Shown: positions 1 to 7,544 of the stretch, piece by piece
Layout of the letters: each line of letters begins with the position of its first letter
How positions within the stretch are numbered: the first letter of the stretch is position 1
NCBI RefSeq assembly: GCF_013403955.1
Contig: NZ_JABFDG010000001.1
Coordinates: 1,488,001-1,552,000 of the forward strand
Reading direction: 5' to 3'
Length of the DNA: 64,000 nt
From: Winogradskyella vidalii
GTDB taxonomy: Bacteria > Bacteroidota > Bacteroidia > Flavobacteriales > Flavobacteriaceae
Position numbers and translations under genes: made by a program
Notes under the pieces: generated by a model
The model's database searches: none
What the model saw: only the letters and a program-made list of their open reading frames with translations
What the model was told of the DNA's origin: nothing

Positions 1-2
1 TT

Positions 3-119
3 GGAGTCGGTATAAAATTAAATAAATTGCGATTTAGTTATACACACGCGCGCTACACAAGTGCTTCAAATACAAGTTTTTTCGGACTTCAAATAGATTT
101 AGACGGTCGAAGACGTTAG
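3..119 (+). CDS. porQ: C-terminal end of type IX secretion protein PorQ (partial)
   Basis: An open frame runs from the window edge to a TAG stop and encodes the last 38 residues of a protein. They alternate polar and hydrophobic residues (RFSYTHARYTSASNTSFFGL), as in the closing strands of an outer-membrane beta-barrel. PorQ is a barrel of the PorV/PorQ family needed for T9SS function, and in Bacteroidota its gene commonly lies directly before cmk, as it does here (84 bp gap). The call rests on this synteny and the barrel-like tail. Most of the gene is outside the window, so another barrel protein cannot be excluded. Confidence 0.6.
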   Translation, partial: GVGIKLNKLRFSYTHARYTSASNTSFFGLQIDLDGRRR

Positions 120-182
120 GTTATAAGTATTTAAGCTTGAAGTCAATTAACAAAAATATTTTCGTTTTCACGGAAAAAGTTA

Positions 183-197
183 CTGAATTAAATTCAG
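183..197. repeat. 15-bp palindrome before cmk
   Basis: CTGAATT-A-AATTCAG is a perfect palindrome around one central base, ending 6 bp before the cmk start codon. As RNA it could form a 6-bp stem with a TAA loop next to the start; as DNA it could be an operator. Its right half is part of AATTCAGCA, which also occurs directly before rpsA. No function is proven. Confidence 0.4.
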
Positions 198-203
198 CAT
201 AAA

Positions 204-893
204 ATGAATAAAATAATTATTGCCATAGATGGCTTTTCATCCACAGGAAAAAGTACCATAGCTAAACAGTTAGCTAAAAAACTGAACTATATCTATGTAG
301 ATACGGGTGCAATGTATAGAGCAGTGACTTATTTTGCTCTTGAAAATAACTTAATAGGTGACGATTTTTTTAAGGAAGATGCTTTAGTCAATAAACTAGA
401 GGAAATTAGTATCAATTTTAAGTTTAATAAAGACGCAGGTTTTGCTGAAGTTTATTTAAATGGAGAAAATATTGAAGCTGCTATAAGAACACTTCGGGTT
501 TCAAAATTTGTGAGCCCTGTAGCTACCTTATCTGCAGTACGACGAAAGTTGGTAGAGCAGCAACAACTCATGGGGAAAGATAAAGGTATTGTTATGGATG
601 GACGCGATATTGGAACGGTTGTTTTTCCTGATGCTGAATTAAAAATCTTTATGACAGCTTCGGCAGAAACAAGAGCAAAACGCCGTTATAAAGAATTATT
701 AGATCGTGGTCATAAGCTCAGTTATGATGATGTCTTAGAAAATGTGACAACTAGAGATCATATTGATTCAACAAGAGAAGATTCCCCTTTAATAAAAGCC
801 GATGATGCTATTGAGATTGATAATTCTGATTTAAGTATTGAAGAGCAGTTAAACCGATTGGTTGCTTTCGCTGAGGAATTGATTTCTAGATAG
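204..893 (+). CDS. cmk: (d)CMP kinase (cytidylate kinase)
   Basis: Phosphorylates CMP and dCMP with ATP in the cytosol, recycling nucleotides from RNA turnover. The 229-residue length is normal for bacterial Cmk. The P-loop GFSSTGKST is at residues 10-18, DTGAMYRAVT at about 33-42 forms part of the CMP site, GRDIGTVVFPDA lies near 133-144, and the arginine-rich lid RAKRRYKEL follows. The ATG start fits because the P-loop is at the usual distance from the N-terminus. It follows the probable porQ tail in the same direction. cmk is next to rpsA in many bacteria; here two small genes lie between them. Confidence 0.96.
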   Translation: MNKIIIAIDGFSSTGKSTIAKQLAKKLNYIYVDTGAMYRAVTYFALENNLIGDDFFKEDALVNKLEEISINFKFNKDAGFAEVYLNGENIEAAIRTLRVSKFVSPVATLSAVRRKLVEQQQLMGKDKGIVMDGRDIGTVVFPDAELKIFMTASAETRAKRRYKELLDRGHKLSYDDVLENVTTRDHIDSTREDSPLIKADDAIEIDNSDLSIEEQLNRLVAFAEELISR

Positions 894-936
894 TATTATT
901 ATTATTCCTTGTATATTGATTGCAAAACATTTAAAT

Positions 937-1338
937 ATGAAAAATAAACTTATTTTAATTTTAATGTTTGTCACTTTATATAGTTGTTCAGCTGATGACT
1001 ACTCGTCAGCTAGGAATATTGTTGATGAATGGCAATTGATAGAAATCCGTTATTCTGGTATCGAGGGAAATACGACAGTCAATTATTCAACGTCTAATAT
1101 TATTTATGATTTTCGTGAAGATGGCACATTAATAGTATATGGAGCACAATATGGAGTGCATGCTAACGGCACCTATACCTACCTTATTGAAGAGGGTTCA
1201 TTAGAAGGCCAATCTGATTTAGAAATTTTAACGGTAAAAATAGATCAAACCTATTGGTCTTATGATTTAACCAATGGCATTATGAAATTAGGACAATCTC
1301 ATGTCGATGGTCCTGATCTGGTCTTTGAGAGAAATTAA
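937..1338 (+). CDS. Small lipocalin-like lipoprotein
   Basis: Encodes 133 residues from the ATG at 937; an upstream TTG at 916 would add seven residues before the signal peptide and is less likely. MKNKLILILMFVTLYSC is an SPII signal with lipobox LYSC, followed by SADD, an acidic tether of the sort seen on surface lipoproteins of this phylum. The rest looks like small lipocalin-like lipoproteins: an early DEWQLIEI strand, then YDFREDGTLIVYG and GTYTYLIE. The ligand is unknown. It lies 43 bp after cmk and is followed by a terminator shared with the converging LysM gene. Confidence 0.75.
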   Translation: MKNKLILILMFVTLYSCSADDYSSARNIVDEWQLIEIRYSGIEGNTTVNYSTSNIIYDFREDGTLIVYGAQYGVHANGTYTYLIEEGSLEGQSDLEILTVKIDQTYWSYDLTNGIMKLGQSHVDGPDLVFERN

Positions 1339-1342
1339 AAAA

Positions 1343-1390
1343 CGACTTTATCGATTACTTTAGGTAGCCGAAATAAAGTCGCTTTTTCTA
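1343..1390. terminator. Bidirectional intrinsic terminator
   Basis: CGACTTTAT (1343-1351) pairs with ATAAAGTCG (1373-1381). An A-run lies on the left and a T-run on the right, so it can end both the lipoprotein gene and the converging BON-LysM gene. Confidence 0.75.
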
Positions 1391-1414
1391 ATTCTAATTT
1401 TTTTAATGACCCTA

Positions 1415-1792
1415 TTATAGATTAGGAATCACTAATTCTTGACCTGGGTGAATCACATCAGGATTCTTTAATATAGCCGTATTTGCTTCAAATATTTGTT
1501 GGTATTTACCAGGCTCACCATAATATTGTTTGGCGATTTTACCTAAAGTTTCACCAGATGCTACCGTGTGTCTAGCATAAACAGATTCATCGGCAACTTT
1601 AATATCGGCCATGATGTCTGAAGGATTTTCACCACCAACTTCTTTAATCTTATCCCAGATTAAGTTTTTTTCATATTGCGTAGCTGCAGTACCTTTAACT
1701 TGAAGGACACCTTCTTTTTCGCTAACATCACCATTTTGGATGTTTAATTTTTCGCCTAAGTCTAGAACGTCTTGATATTTTGCTTTTACCAT
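1415..1792 (-). CDS. BON-LysM domain protein, Kbp (YgaU)-like
   Basis: A 125-residue protein with an N-terminal BON-like domain (about 1-70, including VLQVKGTAATQYEKNLIWDK) and a C-terminal LysM domain (about 75-125: HTVASGETLGKIAKQYYG ending HPGQELVIPNL). This order and size match Escherichia coli Kbp/YgaU, a soluble potassium-binding protein. There is no signal peptide, so despite the LysM domain it is probably cytosolic. I chose the ATG at 1792, giving MVKAKYQDV; the longer frame adds 15 residues that resemble translated leader. Potassium binding is inferred from the family only. Confidence 0.85.
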   Translation of the reverse strand: MVKAKYQDVLDLGEKLNIQNGDVSEKEGVLQVKGTAATQYEKNLIWDKIKEVGGENPSDIMADIKVADESVYARHTVASGETLGKIAKQYYGEPGKYQQIFEANTAILKNPDVIHPGQELVIPNL

Positions 1793-1927
1793 AATATTGT
1801 GTTTTTTAAGGTTATTTGTGTATTGTAAAGATATCAAATTATGTAATAAAGTATAAACCCTCAGACATCAAATTGTATCTCATATCATTAGACACCAATT
1901 AAAAAAGAAAGTCACTTAATTTATGTG

Positions 1928-1959
1928 TTTGGTTTTTAGAATAATAAATAGTACTTTTG
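1928..1959 (+). promoter_or_regulatory. rpsA promoter, Bacteroidota type
   Basis: TTTG at 1928-1931 and TACTTTTG at 1952-1959 match the TTTG / TAnnTTTG pattern of the Bacteroidota primary sigma factor, with a 20-bp spacer. Transcription should start near 1963, leaving a leader of roughly 120 nt. Confidence 0.75.
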
Positions 1960-1962
1960 CAC

Positions 1963-2080
1963 TCCTTTTTAGCGGATGATAAGAAAGTAAGAAAAGGGAC
2001 AAAAACAAAACTAATAATAACTTCTGTAAATTTTTCGCAAATCTTTCAAAAGATACAGAATACAAATTTTAATTCAGCAC
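1963..2080 (+). promoter_or_regulatory. Structured 5' leader of rpsA
   Basis: Two helices can be drawn. TCCTTTT (1963-1969) pairs with AAAAGGG (1992-1998), including one G-U pair. TTCTGTA (2022-2028) pairs with TACAGAA (2054-2060) and encloses a small TCTT/AAGA hairpin (2042-2053). The second helix ends 20 nt before the start codon. Ribosomal protein genes often control their own translation through such leaders, and S1 does so in E. coli; extending that to this leader is inference. Confidence 0.45.
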
Positions 2081-3913
2081 ATGTCTGAAAAAGAAACAAA
2101 TCAAGCTGAGGTTGAAGCAACTGAAGCAGTAGCAAAAGAGGCTCCTGTAGTATCTGAAGCTCAAGCAAACCCAGAAAAATTCTTAAAAGAGTTCGATTGG
2201 CACAATTACGAAGAAGGAATTGAGCAAGTAGCGGATACTAAATTAGAAGAATTTGAAAAATTAGTATCAGAAAATTTCGTTGACACTTTAGATGACGAAG
2301 TCGTAGAAGGTACTGTTATCACAATCACAGATCGTGATGCTATTATTGACATTAACGCAAAGTCTGAAGGTGTAATTTCTCTTAATGAGTTCCGTTACAA
2401 TCCAAACTTAGCTGTTGGTGACAAAGTTGAAGTATTAATTGATGTTCGTGAAGATGCAACGGGACAATTAGTATTATCTCACAGAAAAGCGAGAGTAATC
2501 AAAGCATGGGATCGTGTAAACAACGCACATGATACTGGCGAAATCGTAAACGGTTTTGTAAAATGTAGAACTAAAGGTGGTATGATCGTTGACGTATTTG
2601 GTATAGAAGCTTTCTTACCAGGTTCTCAAATCGATGTGAAGCCTATTAGAGATTACGATCAGTATGTAAATAAAACTATGGAATTTAAAGTGGTTAAAAT
2701 CAACCACGAATTCAAAAACATAGTTGTTTCTCATAAAGCTTTAATTGAAGCAGATATTGAAGAACAAAAGAAAGAAATCATTGGCCAGTTAGAAAAAGGA
2801 CAAGTCTTAGAAGGTATTGTGAAAAACATTACGTCTTATGGTGTGTTTATCGATCTTGGTGGTGTAGATGGTTTAGTTCATATTACAGATTTATCTTGGT
2901 CTCGTATCAACCATCCAAATGAGATTGTTGAATTAGATCAAAAATTAAATGTTGTAATCCTTGATTTTGATGAAAACAAATCAAGAATCCAATTAGGTCT
3001 TAAACAATTATCTAAGCACCCTTGGGAAGCTTTAGGTGAAACTGTAAAAGTTGGAGATAAAGTAAAAGGTAAAGTTGTAGTCATCGCTGATTACGGTGCT
3101 TTTGTTGAAGTAGAAGAAGGTGTAGAAGGCTTAGTTCACGTAAGTGAAATGTCATGGTCAACACATTTACGTTCAGCTCAAGATTTCGTATCTGTAGGAG
3201 ATGAAATCGATGCTGTTATCTTAACTTTAGATAGAGAAGACAGAAAAATGTCTCTTGGTATTAAGCAATTAACGCCAGATCCATGGACAGATATTACAAC
3301 GAAGTATCCTGTAGGTTCTAAGCACACAGGTATTGTACGTAACTTTACAAACTTTGGTGTTTTTGTTGAATTAGAAGAAGGTATCGATGGATTAATTTAC
3401 ATCTCTGATTTATCTTGGACTAAGAAAATTAAGCACCCATCTGAGTTCTGTAACGTAGGTGATAACTTAGACGTTGTTGTTTTAGAGTTAGATGTTGACG
3501 GACGTAAATTATCTTTAGGTCATAAACAAACAACTGATAACCCTTGGGACAAGTACGAAACTGAGTTCGCTTTAGGTACAGTTCATAAAGCTGCTATTAC
3601 TGAAATGGTAGATAAAGGAGCAACAATTGATTTTAACGAAGATATCGTTGCCTTTGTACCAGCCCGTCATTTAGAAAAAGAAGACGGTTCTAAAGTTGCT
3701 AAAGGTGAAGAAGCAGAATTCAAAATCATTGAATTTAATAAAGAATTCAAACGTGTTGTAGCATCTCATACAGCTGTATTTAGAGAAGAAGAAGCTAAAA
3801 TCGTTAAGCAAGCTGTTAAAAAACAGGAAGCTCAAGCGGCAGAAGCTAAACCAACTCTTGGTGATGCAAATGATGCTTTACAAGCACTTAAAGATAAAAT
3901 GGACGGAAAATAA
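2081..3913 (+). CDS. rpsA: 30S ribosomal protein S1
   Basis: S1 binds mRNA at the ribosome and helps unfold and position it for initiation. The 610-residue protein has an acidic, Ala/Glu-rich N-terminal extension (1-50) followed by six S1 (OB-fold) domains starting near residues 59, 145, 235, 321, 406 and 495. Domains 3-5 carry the typical YGVFIDLGGVDGLVHITDLSW type motif. Domains 1, 2 and 6 are more divergent, as usual. The tail is charged (KKQEAQAAEAK). It has its own promoter and terminator, so it is monocistronic, and it ends close to a GCGAAAGC hairpin element. Confidence 0.97.
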   Translation: MSEKETNQAEVEATEAVAKEAPVVSEAQANPEKFLKEFDWHNYEEGIEQVADTKLEEFEKLVSENFVDTLDDEVVEGTVITITDRDAIIDINAKSEGVISLNEFRYNPNLAVGDKVEVLIDVREDATGQLVLSHRKARVIKAWDRVNNAHDTGEIVNGFVKCRTKGGMIVDVFGIEAFLPGSQIDVKPIRDYDQYVNKTMEFKVVKINHEFKNIVVSHKALIEADIEEQKKEIIGQLEKGQVLEGIVKNITSYGVFIDLGGVDGLVHITDLSWSRINHPNEIVELDQKLNVVILDFDENKSRIQLGLKQLSKHPWEALGETVKVGDKVKGKVVVIADYGAFVEVEEGVEGLVHVSEMSWSTHLRSAQDFVSVGDEIDAVILTLDREDRKMSLGIKQLTPDPWTDITTKYPVGSKHTGIVRNFTNFGVFVELEEGIDGLIYISDLSWTKKIKHPSEFCNVGDNLDVVVLELDVDGRKLSLGHKQTTDNPWDKYETEFALGTVHKAAITEMVDKGATIDFNEDIVAFVPARHLEKEDGSKVAKGEEAEFKIIEFNKEFKRVVASHTAVFREEEAKIVKQAVKKQEAQAAEAKPTLGDANDALQALKDKMDGK

Positions 3914-3920
3914 AATTTCC

Positions 3921-3943
3921 AATTTCTAGCGAAAGCAGAAATT
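3921..3943. repeat. GCGAAAGC hairpin element, copy 1
   Basis: AATTTCT (3921-3927) pairs with AGAAATT (3937-3943) around a GC-GAAA-GC core, with one bulged A. This gives a stem capped by a GAAA tetraloop just after rpsA. A related element with the same core lies just after guaB at 43815-43834. Confidence 0.5.
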
Positions 3944-3964
3944 CATTAATCTATATTATAAAAG

Positions 3965-3990
3965 CCTCTCGATATTCGGGAGGTTTTTTT
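3965..3990 (+). terminator. rpsA intrinsic terminator
   Basis: CCTCTCGA (3965-3972) pairs with TCGGGAGG (3976-3983), with one T-G pair and a TAT loop, followed by seven T residues. Confidence 0.9.
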
Positions 3991-4168
3991 ATGCTTTAAT
4001 TTTGAGCTATTTCTACCAACTTTATACAATCTATTTAAATCTGCATAGGCCAAGTTTTTTACATAATTCGCTGAATATCTTTATCGGTCTCAGTGAAACT
4101 CTGCGCAACTACTGAATATAAGTGTTTGTTACAATCGAATTCTACAGCTAAACACATTAAAATATATA

Positions 4169-4198
4169 TTGTAAACAAAAATTTTTATCCTAACTTTG
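4169..4198 (+). promoter_or_regulatory. pyrR promoter
   Basis: TTG at 4169-4171 and TAACTTTG at 4191-4198, spaced by 19 bp. The -7 element ends 24 bp before the chosen ATG at 4223. That leaves too little leader for a PyrR-type attenuator, and the element covers a TTG that could be mistaken for a start codon. The rest of 3991-4168 shows nothing I can assign. Confidence 0.75.
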
Positions 4199-4222
4199 TA
4201 TACAATAACGCTTGGAAACAAT

Positions 4223-4762
4223 ATGAGTCAGAAAGTACTACTTAACTCAAAAGAAGTCAATATTACCCTTCATAGATTGGCTTGCCAACTCATTGAAAAC
4301 CACGATGATTTTTCAGAAACGGTATTAATAGGTATTCAATCTAAAGGAAAGTTTTTAGCGGATCGTTTAGCGCAAATTCTCACCGAAGATTATAAGATTA
4401 AGAATATTGAATTAGGCTATCTAGATATCACTTTTTTTAGAGACGATTTTAGAAGAGGCGATAAACCACTAGAAGCTAACACTACTGTTATAGATTTTAT
4501 AATTGAAGATAAAAATGTGGTATTTATTGATGATGTTTTATATACAGGCCGAAGCATACGATCAGCACTAACAGCTATTCAATCTTTTGGAAGACCCAAA
4601 GATATTGAACTCTTAACTTTAATAGATAGACGTTTTAGTAGACATTTACCAATACAACCCAATTATAAAGGCCAACAAGTAGATGCTATTGATAATCAAA
4701 AAGTAAAAGTCAATTGGATGGAAAATGAAGGTGAAGATGCTGTTTATTTAGTCGATAAATAA
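4223..4762 (+). CDS. pyrR: PyrR-family uracil phosphoribosyltransferase / pyr regulator
   Basis: A 179-residue phosphoribosyltransferase. VVFIDDVLYTGRS (about 100-112) is the PRPP-binding loop, and IGIQSKGKFLADRL and LIDRRFSRHLPIQP match PyrR signatures. In Gram-positive bacteria PyrR binds pyr mRNA and also converts uracil to UMP. Here it heads pyrR-pyrB, but I found no PyrR-binding loop or attenuator before pyrR or pyrB, so enzymatic salvage may be its main role. The start at 4223 is chosen because a TTG at 4196 lies inside the promoter. Confidence 0.93.
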   Translation: MSQKVLLNSKEVNITLHRLACQLIENHDDFSETVLIGIQSKGKFLADRLAQILTEDYKIKNIELGYLDITFFRDDFRRGDKPLEANTTVIDFIIEDKNVVFIDDVLYTGRSIRSALTAIQSFGRPKDIELLTLIDRRFSRHLPIQPNYKGQQVDAIDNQKVKVNWMENEGEDAVYLVDK

Positions 4763-4771
4763 AAAAACTTA

Positions 4772-4799
4772 AGTTAAACTTGAAATCGTAGTTAAACTT
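4772..4799 (+). repeat. Direct repeat AGTTAAACTT in the pyrR-pyrB gap
   Basis: Two identical copies of AGTTAAACTT lie at 4772-4781 and 4790-4799, 18 bp apart, in the 102-bp gap before pyrB. The rest of the gap is AT-rich. They could be a binding site or simple low-complexity sequence. Confidence 0.35.
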
Positions 4800-4864
4800 A
4801 ACAAAATAAAGTTTAAAGTGAATTTGCTAAAGGCGATAAGCTGATAGCCAAAAGCCATAAAAAA

Positions 4865-5794
4865 ATGAGCGAATTAAGTGTCAATCACTTATTAGGAATT
4901 AAATATCTGACTAAAAAAGATATAGACCTTATTTTTGAAACTGCTGATCAGTTTAAGGAGGTTATTAATAGACCCATTAAAAAAGTGCCTTCTTTAAGGG
5001 ATATTACGATAGCAAATCTGTTTTTCGAAAATTCTACACGTACAAAATTATCGTTCGAATTAGCTGAAAAACGCCTTTCTGCAGACGTTATTAATTTTTC
5101 AGCTTCACAATCATCGGTAAAAAAAGGGGAGACTTTAATAGATACGGTGAATAATATCCTTTCTATGAAAGTAGATATGGTGGTTATGCGTCACCCTAAT
5201 CCAGGAGCAGGTGTATTTTTATCCAAACATGTTAACGCAAGTATTGTCAATGCTGGCGATGGTGCCCATGAGCATCCTACTCAAGCGCTTTTAGATTCGT
5301 ATTCAATTAGAGAAAAATTAGGTAGCGTTAAAGGTAAAAATGTAGTTATAGTAGGCGATATATTGCACAGTCGTGTGGCGCTTTCAAACATTTATGCCTT
5401 ACAATTACAAGGCGCAAATGTAATGGTTTGTGGTCCTAAAACATTGCTTCCAAAATATATTAAAGATTTAGGCGTTAAAGTAGAAACCAATCTAAAGAAA
5501 GCTTTAGAATGGTGCGATGTAGCCAACATGCTTCGTGTACAAAACGAACGTATGGATATTAACTATTTCCCTTCAACCAGAGAATATACACAACAATTTG
5601 GCGTTGATAAACAACTTTTAGATAGTTTAGACAAAGAAATTGTAATAATGCATCCAGGCCCAATAAATAGAGGCGTGGAAATTACAAGTGATGTTGCTGA
5701 CTCTAAACAAGCCATTATTTTAAATCAAGTAGAAAATGGTGTTGCTGTAAGAATGGCAGTGATTTATTTATTGGCGTCCAAAATAAAACAATAA
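4865..5794 (+). CDS. pyrB: Aspartate carbamoyltransferase catalytic subunit
   Basis: Condenses carbamoyl phosphate with aspartate, the first committed step of pyrimidine synthesis. The 309-residue length is typical. The carbamoyl-phosphate loop FFENSTRTKLSFELAEKRL is near residues 52-70, HEHPTQALLD near 135-144, and HPGPINRGVEI near 263-273. No pyrI regulatory-subunit gene is seen nearby. Its stop lies 3 bp before the next gene, so translation of the pair is probably coupled. pyrD lies in the same window at 29769 but separately. Confidence 0.97.
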   Translation: MSELSVNHLLGIKYLTKKDIDLIFETADQFKEVINRPIKKVPSLRDITIANLFFENSTRTKLSFELAEKRLSADVINFSASQSSVKKGETLIDTVNNILSMKVDMVVMRHPNPGAGVFLSKHVNASIVNAGDGAHEHPTQALLDSYSIREKLGSVKGKNVVIVGDILHSRVALSNIYALQLQGANVMVCGPKTLLPKYIKDLGVKVETNLKKALEWCDVANMLRVQNERMDINYFPSTREYTQQFGVDKQLLDSLDKEIVIMHPGPINRGVEITSDVADSKQAIILNQVENGVAVRMAVIYLLASKIKQ

Positions 5795-5797
5795 TTT

Positions 5798-6133
5798 ATG
5801 ATTATAGATAGAGACGGTAAAACAACCCTAATAACTCAAGAAAATGCTTCAGTAAAAACTTTAGTCCACAATATTGAACAAGCTTACGATAGTACATATA
5901 AAAACTACCACCTTATTGTAAGACTTTCTAGCTTAGAAACGATTGCTCTAGAGGATATTATTGAATTTCTACGTTTAAGTAACAACCATAGAGCTGATAA
6001 AAAAAGTTTTGTTGTTGTTTCTGAAAAAGTGAATCTAGACCAAATGCCAGATGAAATTGTTGTCGTACCTACCATTCAGGAAGCTTATGATATTATAGAA
6101 ATGGAAGATATGGAGCGTGATTTAGGATTCTAA
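5798..6133 (+). CDS. STAS-like small protein upstream of rnz
   Basis: A 111-residue protein without signal or membrane segments. The order of predicted strands and helices (LIVRLSSLETIALEDIIEFL, then KSFVVVSE, then IQEAYDIIEME) resembles the STAS fold of anti-sigma-factor antagonists, but the usual phosphorylatable Ser in a DSSG-type motif is not evident. It is squeezed between pyrB (3 bp) and rnz (1 bp), so the three are one transcript. The tail is acidic (MEDMERDLGF). A partner or regulatory role for rnz is possible but unproven. The STAS call is by pattern only. Confidence 0.6.
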   Translation: MIIDRDGKTTLITQENASVKTLVHNIEQAYDSTYKNYHLIVRLSSLETIALEDIIEFLRLSNNHRADKKSFVVVSEKVNLDQMPDEIVVVPTIQEAYDIIEMEDMERDLGF

Positions 6134-6134
6134 A

Positions 6135-7043
6135 ATGAAATTAACCATACTCGGCTGCCACAGTGCAACACCACGAATTAATACGAATCCAACATCACAA
6201 GTTTTGGAGATTAAAAACCACATGTTTTTAATTGATTGTGGCGAAGGAACTCAGGTAGAGTTACGGCGGAATAAGGTTAAATTTTCAAGAATTAAGCATG
6301 TTTTTATATCGCACCTTCACGGAGATCATTACTTCGGTTTAATAGGTTTGGTAAATACCTTTAGTTTATTAACTAGAGAAACTGAACTTCATATTTATGC
6401 ACCAAAAGGTTTAAAGGAAGTTATTTTACTTCAAATGAAATTATCATCGAGTTGGACTAAATATCCTCTTATTTTTCATGAACTAAACGCTTCTGAATCC
6501 GAATTAATTTATGAAGACGAGAAAGTAGAAGTCTACACGATTCCGTTAATACATCGAATTTATACGAATGGCTTTTTGTTCAAAGAGAAGGAAAATGAAC
6601 GCAAATTAGACATTAACTTAGTAAATGAGGCTAATATTGATGTCGCGTATTTCAGAAAATTAAAACAAGGGTTTGATGTTGTAAATGAAGATGGTGTTTT
6701 AATTAGTAATGAAAAAGTAACTAAAGAACCAATACCAGCTAAAAGCTATGCGTATTGTAGCGATACAGCATATAATGAAGCCATGCTTCCGATTATTAAA
6801 GACAGTACAGTTTTGTATCACGAATCTACTTTTTTAGATAAAAATGAATCGCTTTGCCTGCCAACCAAGCATAGTACAGCAAAACAAGCGGCTACAATCG
6901 CTAAAAAAGCAAACGTGGAAACTTTAATACTGGGACATTACTCAACCCGTTATAATGATTATAATGCCTTTAAAGCTGAAGCACAAACTGTTTTTGAAAA
7001 TGTGTTTTTATCTAAAGACGGTAAAACATTTAATTTTGAATAA
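6135..7043 (+). CDS. rnz: Ribonuclease Z
   Basis: Metallo-beta-lactamase-fold endonuclease that removes 3' trailers from tRNA precursors. The 302-residue length fits the short RNase Z (ELAC1) type. The zinc motif HLHGDH is near residues 60-65, with further ligand segments CSDTAYNEAM (about 208-217) and LGHYSTRY (about 268-275). The N-terminal LGCHSATPRINTNPTS is typical. Mature tRNAs without an encoded CCA, such as the tRNA-Ser in this window, are the usual RNase Z substrates. It converges on the next gene with only 2 bp between stop codons and no terminator. Confidence 0.95.
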   Translation: MKLTILGCHSATPRINTNPTSQVLEIKNHMFLIDCGEGTQVELRRNKVKFSRIKHVFISHLHGDHYFGLIGLVNTFSLLTRETELHIYAPKGLKEVILLQMKLSSSWTKYPLIFHELNASESELIYEDEKVEVYTIPLIHRIYTNGFLFKEKENERKLDINLVNEANIDVAYFRKLKQGFDVVNEDGVLISNEKVTKEPIPAKSYAYCSDTAYNEAMLPIIKDSTVLYHESTFLDKNESLCLPTKHSTAKQAATIAKKANVETLILGHYSTRYNDYNAFKAEAQTVFENVFLSKDGKTFNFE

Positions 7044-7045
7044 AA

Positions 7046-7462
7046 TTATTTTTTAAACTCATCTAAATTGATCATCCATTCAATAGCTTCATCTAAATTG
7101 GTACAACGTTTTAGGCTTTTTTTGAAGAATTTTTTTTCTAGAGAAGCATTGAGATAGCTAAAATCTGAGTATGTGACTATAGCAGAGGCGATAAAAGCAT
7201 CATACTCACTGTTAAAATCAACCCAAGTATGGGGGTCAAATGAGTAGGAGTTATACCGATTAGCGATGTAGCCAATTTTAATACCTTTGATGAGTTCGTC
7301 ACTAAAATGTGAAATTAAATCACTCGCAATATTATAGTCGACATGAACCCCTTCTTTAAATTCGGAAATAATAAATAATTCTGTGATGTAAAAAGATCCA
7401 AAAGAAAATTCTACTTTTTTAAATGGAATAAGCTTAGAATATTTACTGTTTTCAAACTTCAT
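7046..7462 (-). CDS. STAS/SpoIIAA-like protein, paralogue A
   Basis: A 138-residue soluble protein. It shares with the gene at 57610-57999 an EGVxV segment, the motif YIANRYNSYSFDP (YITNRVNSYSVDP in the other), and a C-terminal EKxFF...DAIEWM helix. The fold order resembles the SpoIIAA/STAS-like family common in Flavobacteriaceae, whose function is not established. It faces rnz with a 2-bp gap and is separated from pdxH by 82 bp of divergent spacer. I assign no biochemical role. Confidence 0.65.
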   Translation of the reverse strand: MKFENSKYSKLIPFKKVEFSFGSFYITELFIISEFKEGVHVDYNIASDLISHFSDELIKGIKIGYIANRYNSYSFDPHTWVDFNSEYDAFIASAIVTYSDFSYLNASLEKKFFKKSLKRCTNLDEAIEWMINLDEFKK

Positions 7463-7544
7463 TTATAGGTTTTAATCCTTAAATTTATGTTGAAAATTAC
7501 TACCGAAAAAATAAAATAAGAAAAAAAAATAAAATTTATACGTA

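Noticed and set aside
4196-4222. Upstream TTG start for pyrR (also 42311 for guaB)
   Set aside because: Both TTG codons lie inside TAnnTTTG promoter elements, so they would not be in the transcript.
4763-4864. PyrR-binding attenuator between pyrR and pyrB
   Set aside because: No sequence like the PyrR-binding loop and no terminator hairpin; only an AGTTAAACTT direct repeat.
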